Numbered from the stretch's first letter, positions 6,759 through 13,956 are shown. The stretch is DNA of 17,997 nt from CAKZQX01 sp034437035 (GCA_034437035.1 DAOTUI010000088.1:1-17997), one strand, 5' to 3'. Notes: generated by a model not told the origin, from the sequence alone. A program made the numbers and translations.

Positions 6759-7073
6759 CTATTCCACAACAATTTCATGGATCTTGATACGTGTATATTT
6801 TTGCCGATGGCCGGTGCGGCGGCGATAGCGCTTTTTGTTGCGATACTTAAACACGATAATCTTTTCACCCTTGATATCGCCCACCACTTCCGCGCGCACG
6901 GTAGCCCCGGCAACCAGCGGTGTGCCGACCTTCACCTCGTCGCCGTCGCCGATCAGCAGCACTTCGTTCAGTTCGATCGCGCTGCCCGGCTCGGCCTCAA
7001 GCAGGTCAACCCGCACGGTCTGGTCTGGTTCCACGCGGTATTGCATCCCGCGATCTCGAACTATTGCGTACAC
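6759..7073 (-). CDS. rplU: 50S ribosomal protein L21
   Basis: L21 binds 23S rRNA in the large subunit. The 104-residue protein starts MYAIVRDRGMQYRVEPDQTVRVD and ends with the signature segment KIIVFKYRNKKRYRRRTGHRQKYTRIKI. Length is normal. The start codon is GTG (7071-7073), with AAGGAG 7 bases upstream. It heads the rplU-rpmA operon behind a consensus promoter at 7203-7231 and a leader of about 120 bases that contains a terminator-like hairpin, suggesting regulation by attenuation. Confidence 0.95.
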   Translation of the reverse strand: MYAIVRDRGMQYRVEPDQTVRVDLLEAEPGSAIELNEVLLIGDGDEVKVGTPLVAGATVRAEVVGDIKGEKIIVFKYRNKKRYRRRTGHRQKYTRIKIHEIVVE

Positions 7074-7168
7074 CCCAATACTCCTTGCACTGTATGCTCA
7101 ACTGGTGCGCCCGCCCCGGATTGTTCGCGGACAGCGCCCCGGTCTGACCTCTCTGCGCTATAAACACC

Positions 7169-7191
7169 AAAAAAGAGTGGCGTGACCACCC
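7169..7191 (-). promoter_or_regulatory. Terminator-like hairpin at the start of the rplU leader (candidate attenuator)
   Basis: In the minus-strand RNA, GGGTGG pairs with CCACTC around loop TCACG (7175-7191), followed directly by six Ts (7169-7174). This is a textbook intrinsic terminator shape, yet it lies between the rplU promoter and the gene, beginning within about 6 bases of the predicted start. It could attenuate r-protein expression. Confidence 0.5.
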
Positions 7192-7202
7192 TTGACCGAT
7201 TG

Positions 7203-7231
7203 ATTATAGCAGAGCAGTGCAGGGGTGTCAA
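7203..7231 (-). promoter_or_regulatory. Full-consensus sigma70 promoter for rplU-rpmA
   Basis: On the minus strand the sequence reads TTGACA (7226-7231), exactly 17 bp, then TATAAT (7203-7208). Both hexamers match the consensus at every position. It gives a leader of about 120 bases before the GTG of rplU. Confidence 0.88.
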
Positions 7232-7328
7232 ACGGTTGATCCGACTCACGCCGGCACCCGGCATGCGGCACTCCCGGCCAGGTGCGGCGGCCAACGCGAT
7301 CGGGCAGCAGTGCCGTATATCAACGTGG

Positions 7329-7334
7329 TATACT
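7329..7334 (+). promoter_or_regulatory. Possible -10 box for the solute-binding protein operon
   Basis: TATACT lies 44 bases before the start codon of the solute-binding protein. No convincing -35 or extended -10 is present, so an activator or alternative sigma factor may be needed. The interval 7232-7377 shows no other feature. Confidence 0.25.
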
Positions 7335-7377
7335 TCACAATAAACATTGCACTTATCCTGGAGAGGAGTGACCGATC

Positions 7378-9198
7378 ATGGCTGCCTCAGGTTATCGGAT
7401 ACCCCGTTTGATGCTTACGCTGCTGTTGCTGGTCGTGATGGGAGCCTGTCAGTCACTCAGCGCCCAGGATACGCCGGCACCCACCGCCAGCCAACCGCCG
7501 CTGCTGCCGGAGACGCTTATCACCGATGAGGCCGAACGTCGCCGCACAGTAATCTTTGACATTCCCTCAGGTCGTGTAGAGCACCCGGAACAGTGGAACC
7601 CTTTCGCGCGTGATGCGCGCCGCGATAAAGGGTTTCACCAGGCAATGATTGAACCGTTGTTTATTCTCAACTATGAGAGTGGTGTGATCGAGCCCTGGCT
7701 GGGTGAGCGTATGACGGCCAATGAGAACCAGGATGTCTGGACACTCACGTTACGCGAGGGTATCACCTGGAGTAATGGTGTGGCTTTTACCGCCGATGAT
7801 GTCCGCTTTACCGTGAACCTGCTGCTCGAACATCCTGATCTGGAACTGGATTTCTTCGCCGGGTTGACCAACTGGGTGGAGCGTGTCGAGAAAGTTGATG
7901 AGTTGACGGTACAGTTTCATCTGACTGACGCGAACCCGCGCTTTCAACTGGATTTCTTCTCGGTGAAAGTCTGGGGGAGTTTCGATATTCTGCCGGAACA
8001 TATATGGCATGATAAAGATCCCTATACCTTTACCAATTATGATCCCGACAAGGGGTGGCCGGTCTTCACCGGGCCGTACACGCTGCATAGGTTTTACGAC
8101 GGTACCTTTATCTATGAGCGGGATGATGACTGGTGGGGCGCACAGGCCGGCTTTAAACCATTGCCCGCCCCGGAACGCCTGATCTGGACTTCGATGACGA
8201 TCGGTGACGATGCACGGGTGGCCACCGAGCATCTCGATAGCATCGGTAATATTGGTATGGATACCTTTCAGGAAGTACAGAAGGTCAAGCCTAACCTGAT
8301 AACCTGGCTCGACGGAATTCCCTTTGCCTGGATGGACCCCTGTTCGCGCACGCTGTCCTTTAACACGATGGTGCCGCCCTGGGATGATAAAGCCATGCGC
8401 TGGGCCGTTAACTATGCTATTGACCGCGAAGCGATTGTGCGGGATGCCTACTATGGGACAACCATTGCTTCGCGCCACTTCTTCCCGGCCTATCCTCCAC
8501 TTGAATACTATGTGCAACTGCTTGAGCAGGCCGGGCTGTATGATACATACCCCTTGACCAGGCGTGACCCCGATATAGCCCGGCAGATGATCGAGGCGCA
8601 GGGTTGGGTATTGGGTGATGATGGCTACTATCGGCAGGGCGACCGGCAACTGGAGTTGACGATCTATGCCCATGCGGACTCGCCCGAAATGCGCCGTACG
8701 GGCGAACTGATTGCGGCGCAGGTGCAAGCGGTTGGGATCGATGCCACAATGGTGGTCCTTGATGAGCACAGGTGGGTTGAACATAAAACTATGGGCCGGT
8801 TTGACGCGCTGATCGATTGGGACACCTGTGGCTCAATCAACGAACCCTGGGCCTCGCTGGATCGCTACCATATGCGCTGGGCGCAACCAATAGGTGTGCC
8901 TGTAACCAACTATAACAACCAGGGGCGTTGGGCCAATCAGGAGTATAGCGATCTGGTCGATCAGATGGCTTCACTGCCGCTGGGTGATCCGCGCATTGAT
9001 GACCTGTTTGTTGCAGCCACAGCCGTCTGGCTCGATGAACTGCCCGTTATCCCACTGGTGCAGAATAAACAACTTATTTCGTTTGATACGACTTACTGGC
9101 AAAACTGGCCGACGGCTAATAATGCCTATGTGCATCCGCCTTCGTGGTGGCAGAGTGTGCATATCATCATTCATCATCTGGAACCTGCTACTCAGTAA
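7378..9198 (+). CDS. Family 5 extracellular solute-binding lipoprotein (peptide/nickel type), orphan
   Basis: This 606-residue protein resembles the DppA/OppA family that captures oligopeptides or other solutes outside the membrane. It has a hydrophobic signal segment (residues 11-23) and a lipobox-like MGAC with C24 as the probable lipidated residue, then a Pro/Thr linker. Family features include WNPF near 75, VWTLTLREGITWSNGV and FTADDVRFTVNLL around 120-145, and the later AMRWAVNYAIDREAIV. The C-terminal lobe is complete. AGGAG lies 9 bases before the ATG. No permease or ATPase genes are near. Instead a membrane diguanylate cyclase starts 25 bases after its stop, suggesting it may present ligand to that sensor rather than feed a transporter. 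The ligand cannot be predicted. Confidence 0.88.
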   Translation: MAASGYRIPRLMLTLLLLVVMGACQSLSAQDTPAPTASQPPLLPETLITDEAERRRTVIFDIPSGRVEHPEQWNPFARDARRDKGFHQAMIEPLFILNYESGVIEPWLGERMTANENQDVWTLTLREGITWSNGVAFTADDVRFTVNLLLEHPDLELDFFAGLTNWVERVEKVDELTVQFHLTDANPRFQLDFFSVKVWGSFDILPEHIWHDKDPYTFTNYDPDKGWPVFTGPYTLHRFYDGTFIYERDDDWWGAQAGFKPLPAPERLIWTSMTIGDDARVATEHLDSIGNIGMDTFQEVQKVKPNLITWLDGIPFAWMDPCSRTLSFNTMVPPWDDKAMRWAVNYAIDREAIVRDAYYGTTIASRHFFPAYPPLEYYVQLLEQAGLYDTYPLTRRDPDIARQMIEAQGWVLGDDGYYRQGDRQLELTIYAHADSPEMRRTGELIAAQVQAVGIDATMVVLDEHRWVEHKTMGRFDALIDWDTCGSINEPWASLDRYHMRWAQPIGVPVTNYNNQGRWANQEYSDLVDQMASLPLGDPRIDDLFVAATAVWLDELPVIPLVQNKQLISFDTTYWQNWPTANNAYVHPPSWWQSVHIIIHHLEPATQ

Positions 9199-9223
9199 GG
9201 TCAGGGAGAGGCAGATTGGCACT

Positions 9224-11470
9224 ATGCAGACATTTACGCCCAGGCCGGATGAAGCCACCCGCCGCTCACACTGGTTCCAGCGATTGCGCATTGGTACCAT
9301 TCGCATCCGCTTGCCGGCTGCGTTTGTTGCGCTGGTCGTGTTGCCCGCCCTGATTATTAGCATCACTACAACGTCGTTGGGGTTTCGCCATGGAAAACAG
9401 CAGGTAACAAACCAGTTGCAATCCGTGGCAACGCTCAAAGAGGAGCAGATTGAAGCATGGCTGGAGAGCCTTCAGATTTACCTGACTTCCGTCCTCTATC
9501 CACATCAGGTGCCCCGCCTGATCGAGCCGCTTCTTAGCAGTGACCCGGAATCAGCCGCGTACAAACAGGCTGCGGCTAACCTGCGCATTCAATTTGAACA
9601 GGTGCTTATGGCAACCGATCTGTTTGAAGAGGTACTGCTGCTGGAACGGCAGGGCCGGGTGGTGCTCTCAACCGACCCGGCCAACGAGGGCCAGGTTCAC
9701 CTGCAGAACTATTTCCGGCGCGGTCTGCGGGAGCCCTACACGCAGTCACTCTCATCCGACATAGCGCAGGGGTTAAGTAGTCCGGTAGTAGTTTCGCGCC
9801 CGGTGATCGATCTAGAGGGCACCGTGCGCGGGGTGCTGGTCGGGCGCTCCAGTTCGGAGCGGTTGAATGAGATTATGCTCCAGCGGGCCGGGTTGGGTGA
9901 AACCGGCGAAACCTATCTGGTCGGACAGAACGCCCTGCTGCTGACCGATTCGCGCTTTGAAGACCGCGATAAGAAGATCCTGCGCCTGCAGACTCCGGCA
10001 CTAGAAACTGTATTTAGTACCCAGTCTGACCGCTCCGGTTTGTACATCAGTTATCGGGGACTTGAGGTTATTGGTGTTTATCACTGGTTGCCCTCGCTGC
10101 AGATGGTGCTGGTGGCGGAACAGGAGAAGGACGAAGCCTTTCAGTCAACCTATGCTCTCCTGCGTGTGAATGCGATTGTGGCGGCGGTAGCAACTCTGGT
10201 TGCGCTGCTGTTTGGCCTCTTTATTGCACGGGGGATTGCCACGCCGCTGGCCGGCCTGGCAGCCACGGCAACCCGAATTGCGGCAGGCGATCTCAATCTG
10301 CGCGCGCATGTCGAACGTGATGATGAGGTGGGCGCAGTGGCCGGGGCATTTAATCGTATGACCGCGCGTCTGCGCCAGGTGATTGCTAATCTGGAGCAAC
10401 ATGTGCAGGAGTTGCAGCAGGCCGAACTGGAGGTACGGCGCGTCAATGTTCACCTGGAGCGCGATGTGGGTGAGCAGGAAGCATTGAATTGCCTGAGTAA
10501 CATGCTTCAGCGCTGTCCGACCCTGGACGCAGCCTACGCCGAGAGCGTGCCCCTGTTGCGGGAACTCTTTGTCGGCCGGGCGGGAGCACTCTATCGCCGG
10601 CTTGACGCTACCTCCTGCCTGGCACCGGTTGGGCAGTGGGGTGACGATATTCCCATTCAGTTGGTACCGCCGGAAGCGGATTGTTCGGTGCTGCAGGGCG
10701 AACATTATAATACGCTGACGGAGACCTGCGATCTGACCTGTCGCTGTCGGACCGGCGCGTCCCCCGAAATGCCGTCGCTGATATGTGTGCAACTACAAAC
10801 CGGGGGGGAACAGTTTGGTCTGCTCCAGGTGCGGGCAGGTGCCGATGATGCTGAGACGCTGCAGAGCCGGCTGTTGCCGCTGGTCGTGCGCACCGCCGAT
10901 CTGCTGGCGCTGGCGTTGACGAACCTGCATCTGCGCGAAAACCTGCGCGAGCAGGCCATCCGCGACCCGCTGACCGGTCTGTTTAACCGGCGCTTTCTGA
11001 ACGAAACCCTGATCCAGACGTTGAGTCATGCCCGGCGTTATCAGCGTACCATGGCAATTTTCCTGCTCGATATTGATCACTTCAAGTATATTAATGACAC
11101 CTACGGGCACGATGCCGGGGACGCGGTGCTGCGGGCCGTGGGGACACTGTTAAATACGGGGTTACGCAGCGAAGATACGGCATGTCGCTTCGGGGGGGAA
11201 GAACTGCTGCTGGTGCTGCCCGAAATCACCGAAGAAGATGCCATCATTCGGGCTGATGTGCTGCGGCAGGCGATTAGCGCGCTGGATATCGAACATGGCA
11301 ACTCACTCCTGCCTGCTGTCACCGTCTCAATCGGCGTGGCGGTCTTTCCCGATCATGGGTTGACCCATGATGCGCTGCTGACCGCCGCCGACCGGGCGCT
11401 CTACCGCGCCAAAGCCTTTGGGCGAAACCGGGTCTGCGTGGCAGGTCTGGCGCAGGCGGAGGTGTATTAG
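9224..11470 (+). CDS. Membrane diguanylate cyclase with extracellular sensor, HAMP, GAF and GGDEF domains
   Basis: This 748-residue protein makes cyclic di-GMP from two GTP. It has TM helix 1 (about 30-52), an extracellular region (about 53-305) with Cache-like character, TM2 (about 313-338) and a HAMP domain (about 338-392, IATPLAGLAATATRIAAGDLNLR). A coiled coil, a GAF-like domain (about 430-575, with a CDLTCRC cluster) and a C-terminal GGDEF domain follow. The active site reads GGEEL (657-661), LLDIDHF supplies D616, and RSED (648-651) is an intact RxxD inhibitory site. The frame is open from 8984 inside the preceding gene; the ATG at 9224 is chosen because the membrane segment follows it. 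GGGAGAGG is rather far (12 bases) upstream. It probably forms an operon with the solute-binding lipoprotein. Confidence 0.9.
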   Translation: MQTFTPRPDEATRRSHWFQRLRIGTIRIRLPAAFVALVVLPALIISITTTSLGFRHGKQQVTNQLQSVATLKEEQIEAWLESLQIYLTSVLYPHQVPRLIEPLLSSDPESAAYKQAAANLRIQFEQVLMATDLFEEVLLLERQGRVVLSTDPANEGQVHLQNYFRRGLREPYTQSLSSDIAQGLSSPVVVSRPVIDLEGTVRGVLVGRSSSERLNEIMLQRAGLGETGETYLVGQNALLLTDSRFEDRDKKILRLQTPALETVFSTQSDRSGLYISYRGLEVIGVYHWLPSLQMVLVAEQEKDEAFQSTYALLRVNAIVAAVATLVALLFGLFIARGIATPLAGLAATATRIAAGDLNLRAHVERDDEVGAVAGAFNRMTARLRQVIANLEQHVQELQQAELEVRRVNVHLERDVGEQEALNCLSNMLQRCPTLDAAYAESVPLLRELFVGRAGALYRRLDATSCLAPVGQWGDDIPIQLVPPEADCSVLQGEHYNTLTETCDLTCRCRTGASPEMPSLICVQLQTGGEQFGLLQVRAGADDAETLQSRLLPLVVRTADLLALALTNLHLRENLREQAIRDPLTGLFNRRFLNETLIQTLSHARRYQRTMAIFLLDIDHFKYINDTYGHDAGDAVLRAVGTLLNTGLRSEDTACRFGGEELLLVLPEITEEDAIIRADVLRQAISALDIEHGNSLLPAVTVSIGVAVFPDHGLTHDALLTAADRALYRAKAFGRNRVCVAGLAQAEVY

Positions 11471-11512
11471 CCGCGGTTCAGGTCAGCCTTGCAAACCAGA
11501 TGGAGGTTGTGA

Positions 11513-11947
11513 ATGTCACCCGAAGAGAAAAAGCGGCTTGTGCTGGAATTCTATACGGAAGTTGGACGGGATGGGGATTATTCAAAGTTCGTCAGGTATG
11601 TGTCGCCCGCATATGTCGATCATAATGCACCCGCTGCCGGCCGTGGCCCGGATATCGTCCGCCGGCATCTGACCAGTCTGCAAACCACTTTCCCCGATTT
11701 CACGCTGGAAGTCCGGCAGATCTTCTGTGATGGCGATTTCGTTATCTCGCGGGTCGTGGGTCAGGGTACCCATCTGGGTGCGTGGATGGGCATTGCCCCG
11801 AGTGGGCGCACCATCCAGGTGAAGGGTATCAACATCGATCGCCTGCACGCCGGTCAGATCATTGAGCATTGGGGGGAAGCCGATACGCTCGGTATGCTAA
11901 TTCAGATGGGTGTACAGCCATTCCTCGATCTAGGTGAGACGATATAA
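11513..11947 (+). CDS. SnoaL-like / ester cyclase family protein
   Basis: This 144-residue protein has the NTF2-like fold of the SnoaL polyketide-cyclase/ester-cyclase family. Recognisable pieces are VLEFYTEV, YVSPAYVDHNAPAAGRGPDIVRRHL, FPDFTLEVRQIFCDGDFVISRVVGQGTHLGAWMGIAPSGRTIQVKGINIDRL, and the final IIEHWGEADTLGMLIQMGV. Conserved D36/H37 and the late H and W line the usual pocket. Members rarely have known substrates, so no reaction is assigned. GGAGG lies 6 bases before the ATG. It follows the diguanylate cyclase by 42 bases and overlaps the GNAT start by one base (TAATG), so it is translationally coupled to it. Confidence 0.82.
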   Translation: MSPEEKKRLVLEFYTEVGRDGDYSKFVRYVSPAYVDHNAPAAGRGPDIVRRHLTSLQTTFPDFTLEVRQIFCDGDFVISRVVGQGTHLGAWMGIAPSGRTIQVKGINIDRLHAGQIIEHWGEADTLGMLIQMGVQPFLDLGETI

Positions 11948-12435
11948 TGACAAACGGTGTGGCCTTGCGGTATGTTATTGAATCTGACTTGCCGATCTTC
12001 TTCGTGCAGCAACTAGACCCGGACGCCGTTCGGATGGCGGCTTTCCTATCTCGGGACCGGGTTGCATTTATGGCGCACTGGGCGAAGATTCTGGCTGATG
12101 CAACTATCATCAAGAAGACCATTCTCTTCGATGGGGAGGTGGCAGGAAATATCGTAAGCTTTGAACAATCCGGTGACACGCAGGTGGGCTACTGGCTGGG
12201 GCAGAACTACTGGGGCAAAGGCATTGCTACCCGGGCGCTCACTGTCTTTCTCGATCAGGTAAACGTGCGGCCCATCTATGCCTACGTTGCGAAACAGAAT
12301 ATTGCCTCCCGCCGGGTTCTGGAAAAATGTGGGTTCACGATATGTGGCGAGAAGAGTGCGTCTTTCAGCGCAGACGGTGAAGCGGACATGGAGTATTTGT
12401 TGAAGTTGGAGGCCACAGGTATCTTTGGCCCATGA
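11947..12435 (+). CDS. GNAT family N-acetyltransferase (RimJ/RimL-like)
   Basis: This 162-residue acetyl-CoA-dependent transferase has the acetyl-CoA loop in VGYWLGQNYWGKGIATRAL (about 79-97), a variant of the Q/RxxGxG/A motif. The following YAYVAKQNIASRRVLEKCGF is the typical substrate/cofactor segment of RimJ/RimL-type enzymes. The acceptor (a protein N-terminus, a small amine or an antibiotic) is not predictable. Its ATG overlaps the stop of the SnoaL-like gene (TAATG), so the pair is expressed together. The 3' side is an AT-rich intergenic stretch with a short heptamer repeat and no clear terminator. Confidence 0.88.
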   Translation: MTNGVALRYVIESDLPIFFVQQLDPDAVRMAAFLSRDRVAFMAHWAKILADATIIKKTILFDGEVAGNIVSFEQSGDTQVGYWLGQNYWGKGIATRALTVFLDQVNVRPIYAYVAKQNIASRRVLEKCGFTICGEKSASFSADGEADMEYLLKLEATGIFGP

Positions 12436-12461
12436 TTGGTATTGAAATGTGGATGTAAGAA

Positions 12462-12475
12462 GAAAGACGAAAGAC
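12462..12475. repeat. Two-copy heptamer repeat (GAAAGAC)
   Basis: GAAAGAC is repeated back to back in a purine-rich intergenic stretch. No gene is seen between 12436 and 12630. Similar short repeats occur at other gene ends in the window. Confidence 0.6.
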
Positions 12476-12528
12476 AGGGGACTGATGTAAGGGTGAGGGA
12501 TTCGGAATAAGGGGTGAAAAAAGGTGCG

Positions 12529-12537
12529 TGCTATAAT
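12529..12537 (+). promoter_or_regulatory. Extended -10 promoter upstream of the TIR gene
   Basis: TG-C-TATAAT is a perfect -10 with the extended motif, about 94 bases before the TIR gene start. No -35 is evident, as is allowed for extended -10 promoters. Confidence 0.5.
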
Positions 12538-12630
12538 CATGTTGGTGGTAAACTTTATGTTGCCCATAACATTTGCACGCATTTTGATCCGCAGATCGAG
12601 TAATACTGTAGTTTGTAGTGAGGAAGGTCA

Positions 12631-13518
12631 ATGTCAGCGCATAATCAGCAAACCAGTACTGATCAGCCTTTGCAAGTGTTTCTCTGCCACTCTTCCAAGG
12701 ATAAATCTATTGTGCGCGATTTCTACCGACGGCTGCAGACCACGGGTATTGTGCCCTGGTTCGATGAGGAAGATCTCCTGCCCGGTCAGAAGTGGCGCAC
12801 GGAAATTCCAAAGGCCGTACGCGCCGCCGACATAGTGCTGGTTTGCCTCTCGCGTAATTCAGTGGACCGGTCGGGGTATGCCCAGAAGGAGATCAAACTG
12901 GCGCTGGACGTGGCCGATGAGCAACCCGAAGGCAGCATCTTTGTGATTCCGGTACAACTGGAGGAGTGTAACATCCCTGATCGTCTGCGCGAGCAACATT
13001 GGGTCAATCTTTTTGCGGCCCGTGGCTACGAACGGCTGGTGAAAGCACTGCGGTACCGGGCAGATCAATTGGGCCGTGTTCTCCCAGAGTCAGTTGATCT
13101 ATCCATTGGTCAACCAGTAGTGCCACCACCCTACCATCCAGCGCATGATATTATCCCAGTGTTATTCACACGAGTTACGCGGTGGGCGTACAAATCAGAC
13201 ATGTGCTCCCACAACGGCAGTCTTCGCCTGCGGCAGCATGGTACGTTTTTATCTTTTTCACGAACATGTGGCTCTGTGAGCCACATGTTCGTGAAAAAGG
13301 ATGCGCGGTTCCGCCCTGCCGGAGGCGAATCGGGCCGGTTGTCCAGGCAGATGCCCGGGTTTGGAACCGACCGCGTAACTCCTGTTATTCACACGACTTA
13401 CGCGGTTGCCATGCAAACCGGACGTTTAATGAGATGGAAGCCGGATTCGCCTGCGGCAGCATGGTACTCTTTTTTTCTTTTTCACAAAAATGTTGCACGA
13501 AGTGCAACATTTTTGTGA
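12631..13518 (+). CDS. TIR-domain protein whose C-terminal third is read from inserted repeats
   Basis: Residues about 14-145 form a TIR domain: LQVFLCHSSKDKSIVRDFYRR-type start, GIVPWFDEEDLLPGQKW, DIVLVCLS, and GYAQKEIKLAL, where E87 aligns with the catalytic glutamate of NAD-cleaving TIRs such as SARM1. Bacterial TIR proteins of this type often serve in antiphage NAD depletion and usually carry a further C-terminal domain. Here a linker with VVPPPYHP leads at residue about 180 straight into element copy A and then copy B, which supply about 115 residues up to a stop inside the copy B hairpin. That tail is an accident of the repeats, so the gene is probably truncated after its TIR domain; whether it still functions is unknown. 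AGGAAGG lies 3 bases before the ATG. Confidence 0.8.
   Translation: MSAHNQQTSTDQPLQVFLCHSSKDKSIVRDFYRRLQTTGIVPWFDEEDLLPGQKWRTEIPKAVRAADIVLVCLSRNSVDRSGYAQKEIKLALDVADEQPEGSIFVIPVQLEECNIPDRLREQHWVNLFAARGYERLVKALRYRADQLGRVLPESVDLSIGQPVVPPPYHPAHDIIPVLFTRVTRWAYKSDMCSHNGSLRLRQHGTFLSFSRTCGSVSHMFVKKDARFRPAGGESGRLSRQMPGFGTDRVTPVIHTTYAVAMQTGRLMRWKPDSPAAAWYSFFLFHKNVARSATFL
13168..13385 (+). repeat. MITE-like element, copy A, with 5-bp target duplication
   Basis: The copy is 218 bp with ends ACACGAGTTACGCGGT (13168-13183) and ACCGCGTAACTCCTGT (13370-13385). The direct repeat TATTC flanks it on both sides (13163-13167 and 13386-13390), as expected for a transposition event. The left box CGCCTGCGGCAGCATGGTA precedes the central hairpin (arms 13253-13274 and 13278-13299, 22 perfect pairs, loop TGT), and the right box CCGCCCTGCCGGAGGCGAATC follows within 13310-13331. 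The right arm is nearly identical to that of copy C. It is inserted in or at the end of the TIR gene and abuts copy B. Confidence 0.88.
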
Positions 13519-13588
13519 AAAAGACTGGGATCTTCCGCCCTGCCGGAGGCGAAAATGCCTTTTGCGTAACCCACCGCGTAACTCGTGT
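13391..13588 (+). repeat. MITE-like element, copy B, joining the TIR gene to the broken toxin
   Basis: The copy is 198 bp with ends ACACGACTTACGCGGT (13391-13406) and ACCGCGTAACTCGTGT (13573-13588). Its left arm matches copies 1 and 2 (GCAAACCGGACGTTTAA, GATGGAAGCCGGATTCG). The right arm is short and runs into TTTTGCGTAACCC. The central hairpin has arms 13477-13498 and 13502-13523 (22 pairs, loop GAA), with the inner half TGTTGCAC differing from the TGTGGCTC of copies 1 and A. No matching duplication flanks it: TATTC on the left, GAGTT on the right. So its two sides probably came from different places. Confidence 0.88.
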
Positions 13589-13643
13589 GAGTTACTGATG
13601 ATGGTATATGTTCATCCATGTATAGCTTGATGCTGTAACTCAT
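13482..13643 (-). pseudogene. DUF5615-type (PIN-like) toxin gene truncated by element copy B
   Basis: Starting 7 bases after the DUF433 stop, an ATG opens the frame MSYSIKLYMDEHIPSSVT. This is the N-terminus expected of DUF5615 toxins (family pattern: I-x-LYLDE-x-IP with the first catalytic Asp). At residue about 18 the sequence enters the terminal repeat of copy B and continues only as repeat translation until a TGA inside the hairpin, 53 codons in all. The usual remainder, with later acidic residues and the HDxDF-type motif, is not found in the flanking sequence. The gene is therefore inactive. It keeps the standard DUF433-DUF5615 order and spacing, which supports the identification despite the short native segment. 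Confidence 0.7.
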
Positions 13644-13650
13644 TGAACCA

Positions 13651-13956
13651 CTACCTCAACACAGACTGCGCCTGTTGCTGCATCCTTACGACATACTCAT
13701 CATCAGCGCGCAGAGCGGCATCGATCTCGTCACGATGATTGCGATAGTAGGCGAGTGCAGCATCAACTTCTTCCGACGTGAGATCAAACTCGGACGCGAT
13801 CTGAGCACGACTCATACCGCCTTGTTCGTGCCAGATGACCACCTGTTGCACAGCGATGCGGGGCTTTCCTCCCAGCACATCGGGCGTGCAGACAATGCAG
13901 GGTGTGCCGGCTCCCTCTCCATTGGAGTGTGAATTGGTCGAAGCACCTGTCGTCAA
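13651..13956 (-). CDS. DUF433-family antitoxin, orphaned
   Basis: This 101-residue protein has the DUF433 core PDVLGGKPRIAVQQVVIWHEQGGMSRAQIASEFDLTSEEVDAAL, a small helix-turn-helix-like domain. It is followed by AYYRNHRDEIDAALRADDEY. DUF433 proteins commonly sit just upstream of DUF5615 toxins and are thought to act as antitoxin and autoregulator. Here the toxin start codon is 7 bases downstream but the toxin is cut off by repeat copy B. The first 20 residues are low-complexity and start on TTG (13954-13956) with AAAGGA about 9 bases upstream, so the exact start is uncertain. Copies B and C bracket the gene on both sides. Confidence 0.82.
   Translation of the reverse strand: MTTGASTNSHSNGEGAGTPCIVCTPDVLGGKPRIAVQQVVIWHEQGGMSRAQIASEFDLTSEEVDAALAYYRNHRDEIDAALRADDEYVVRMQQQAQSVLR

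Noticed and set aside
7750..8784. A 344-codon minus-strand frame in the solute-binding protein
   Set aside because: Antisense shadow of a well-supported gene; no start signal or family features.
13060..13166. Search for the missing 3' half of the DUF5615 toxin left of copy A
   Set aside because: The minus-strand frames here have early stops and none of the later toxin motifs; the plus strand reads smoothly as the TIR protein linker.
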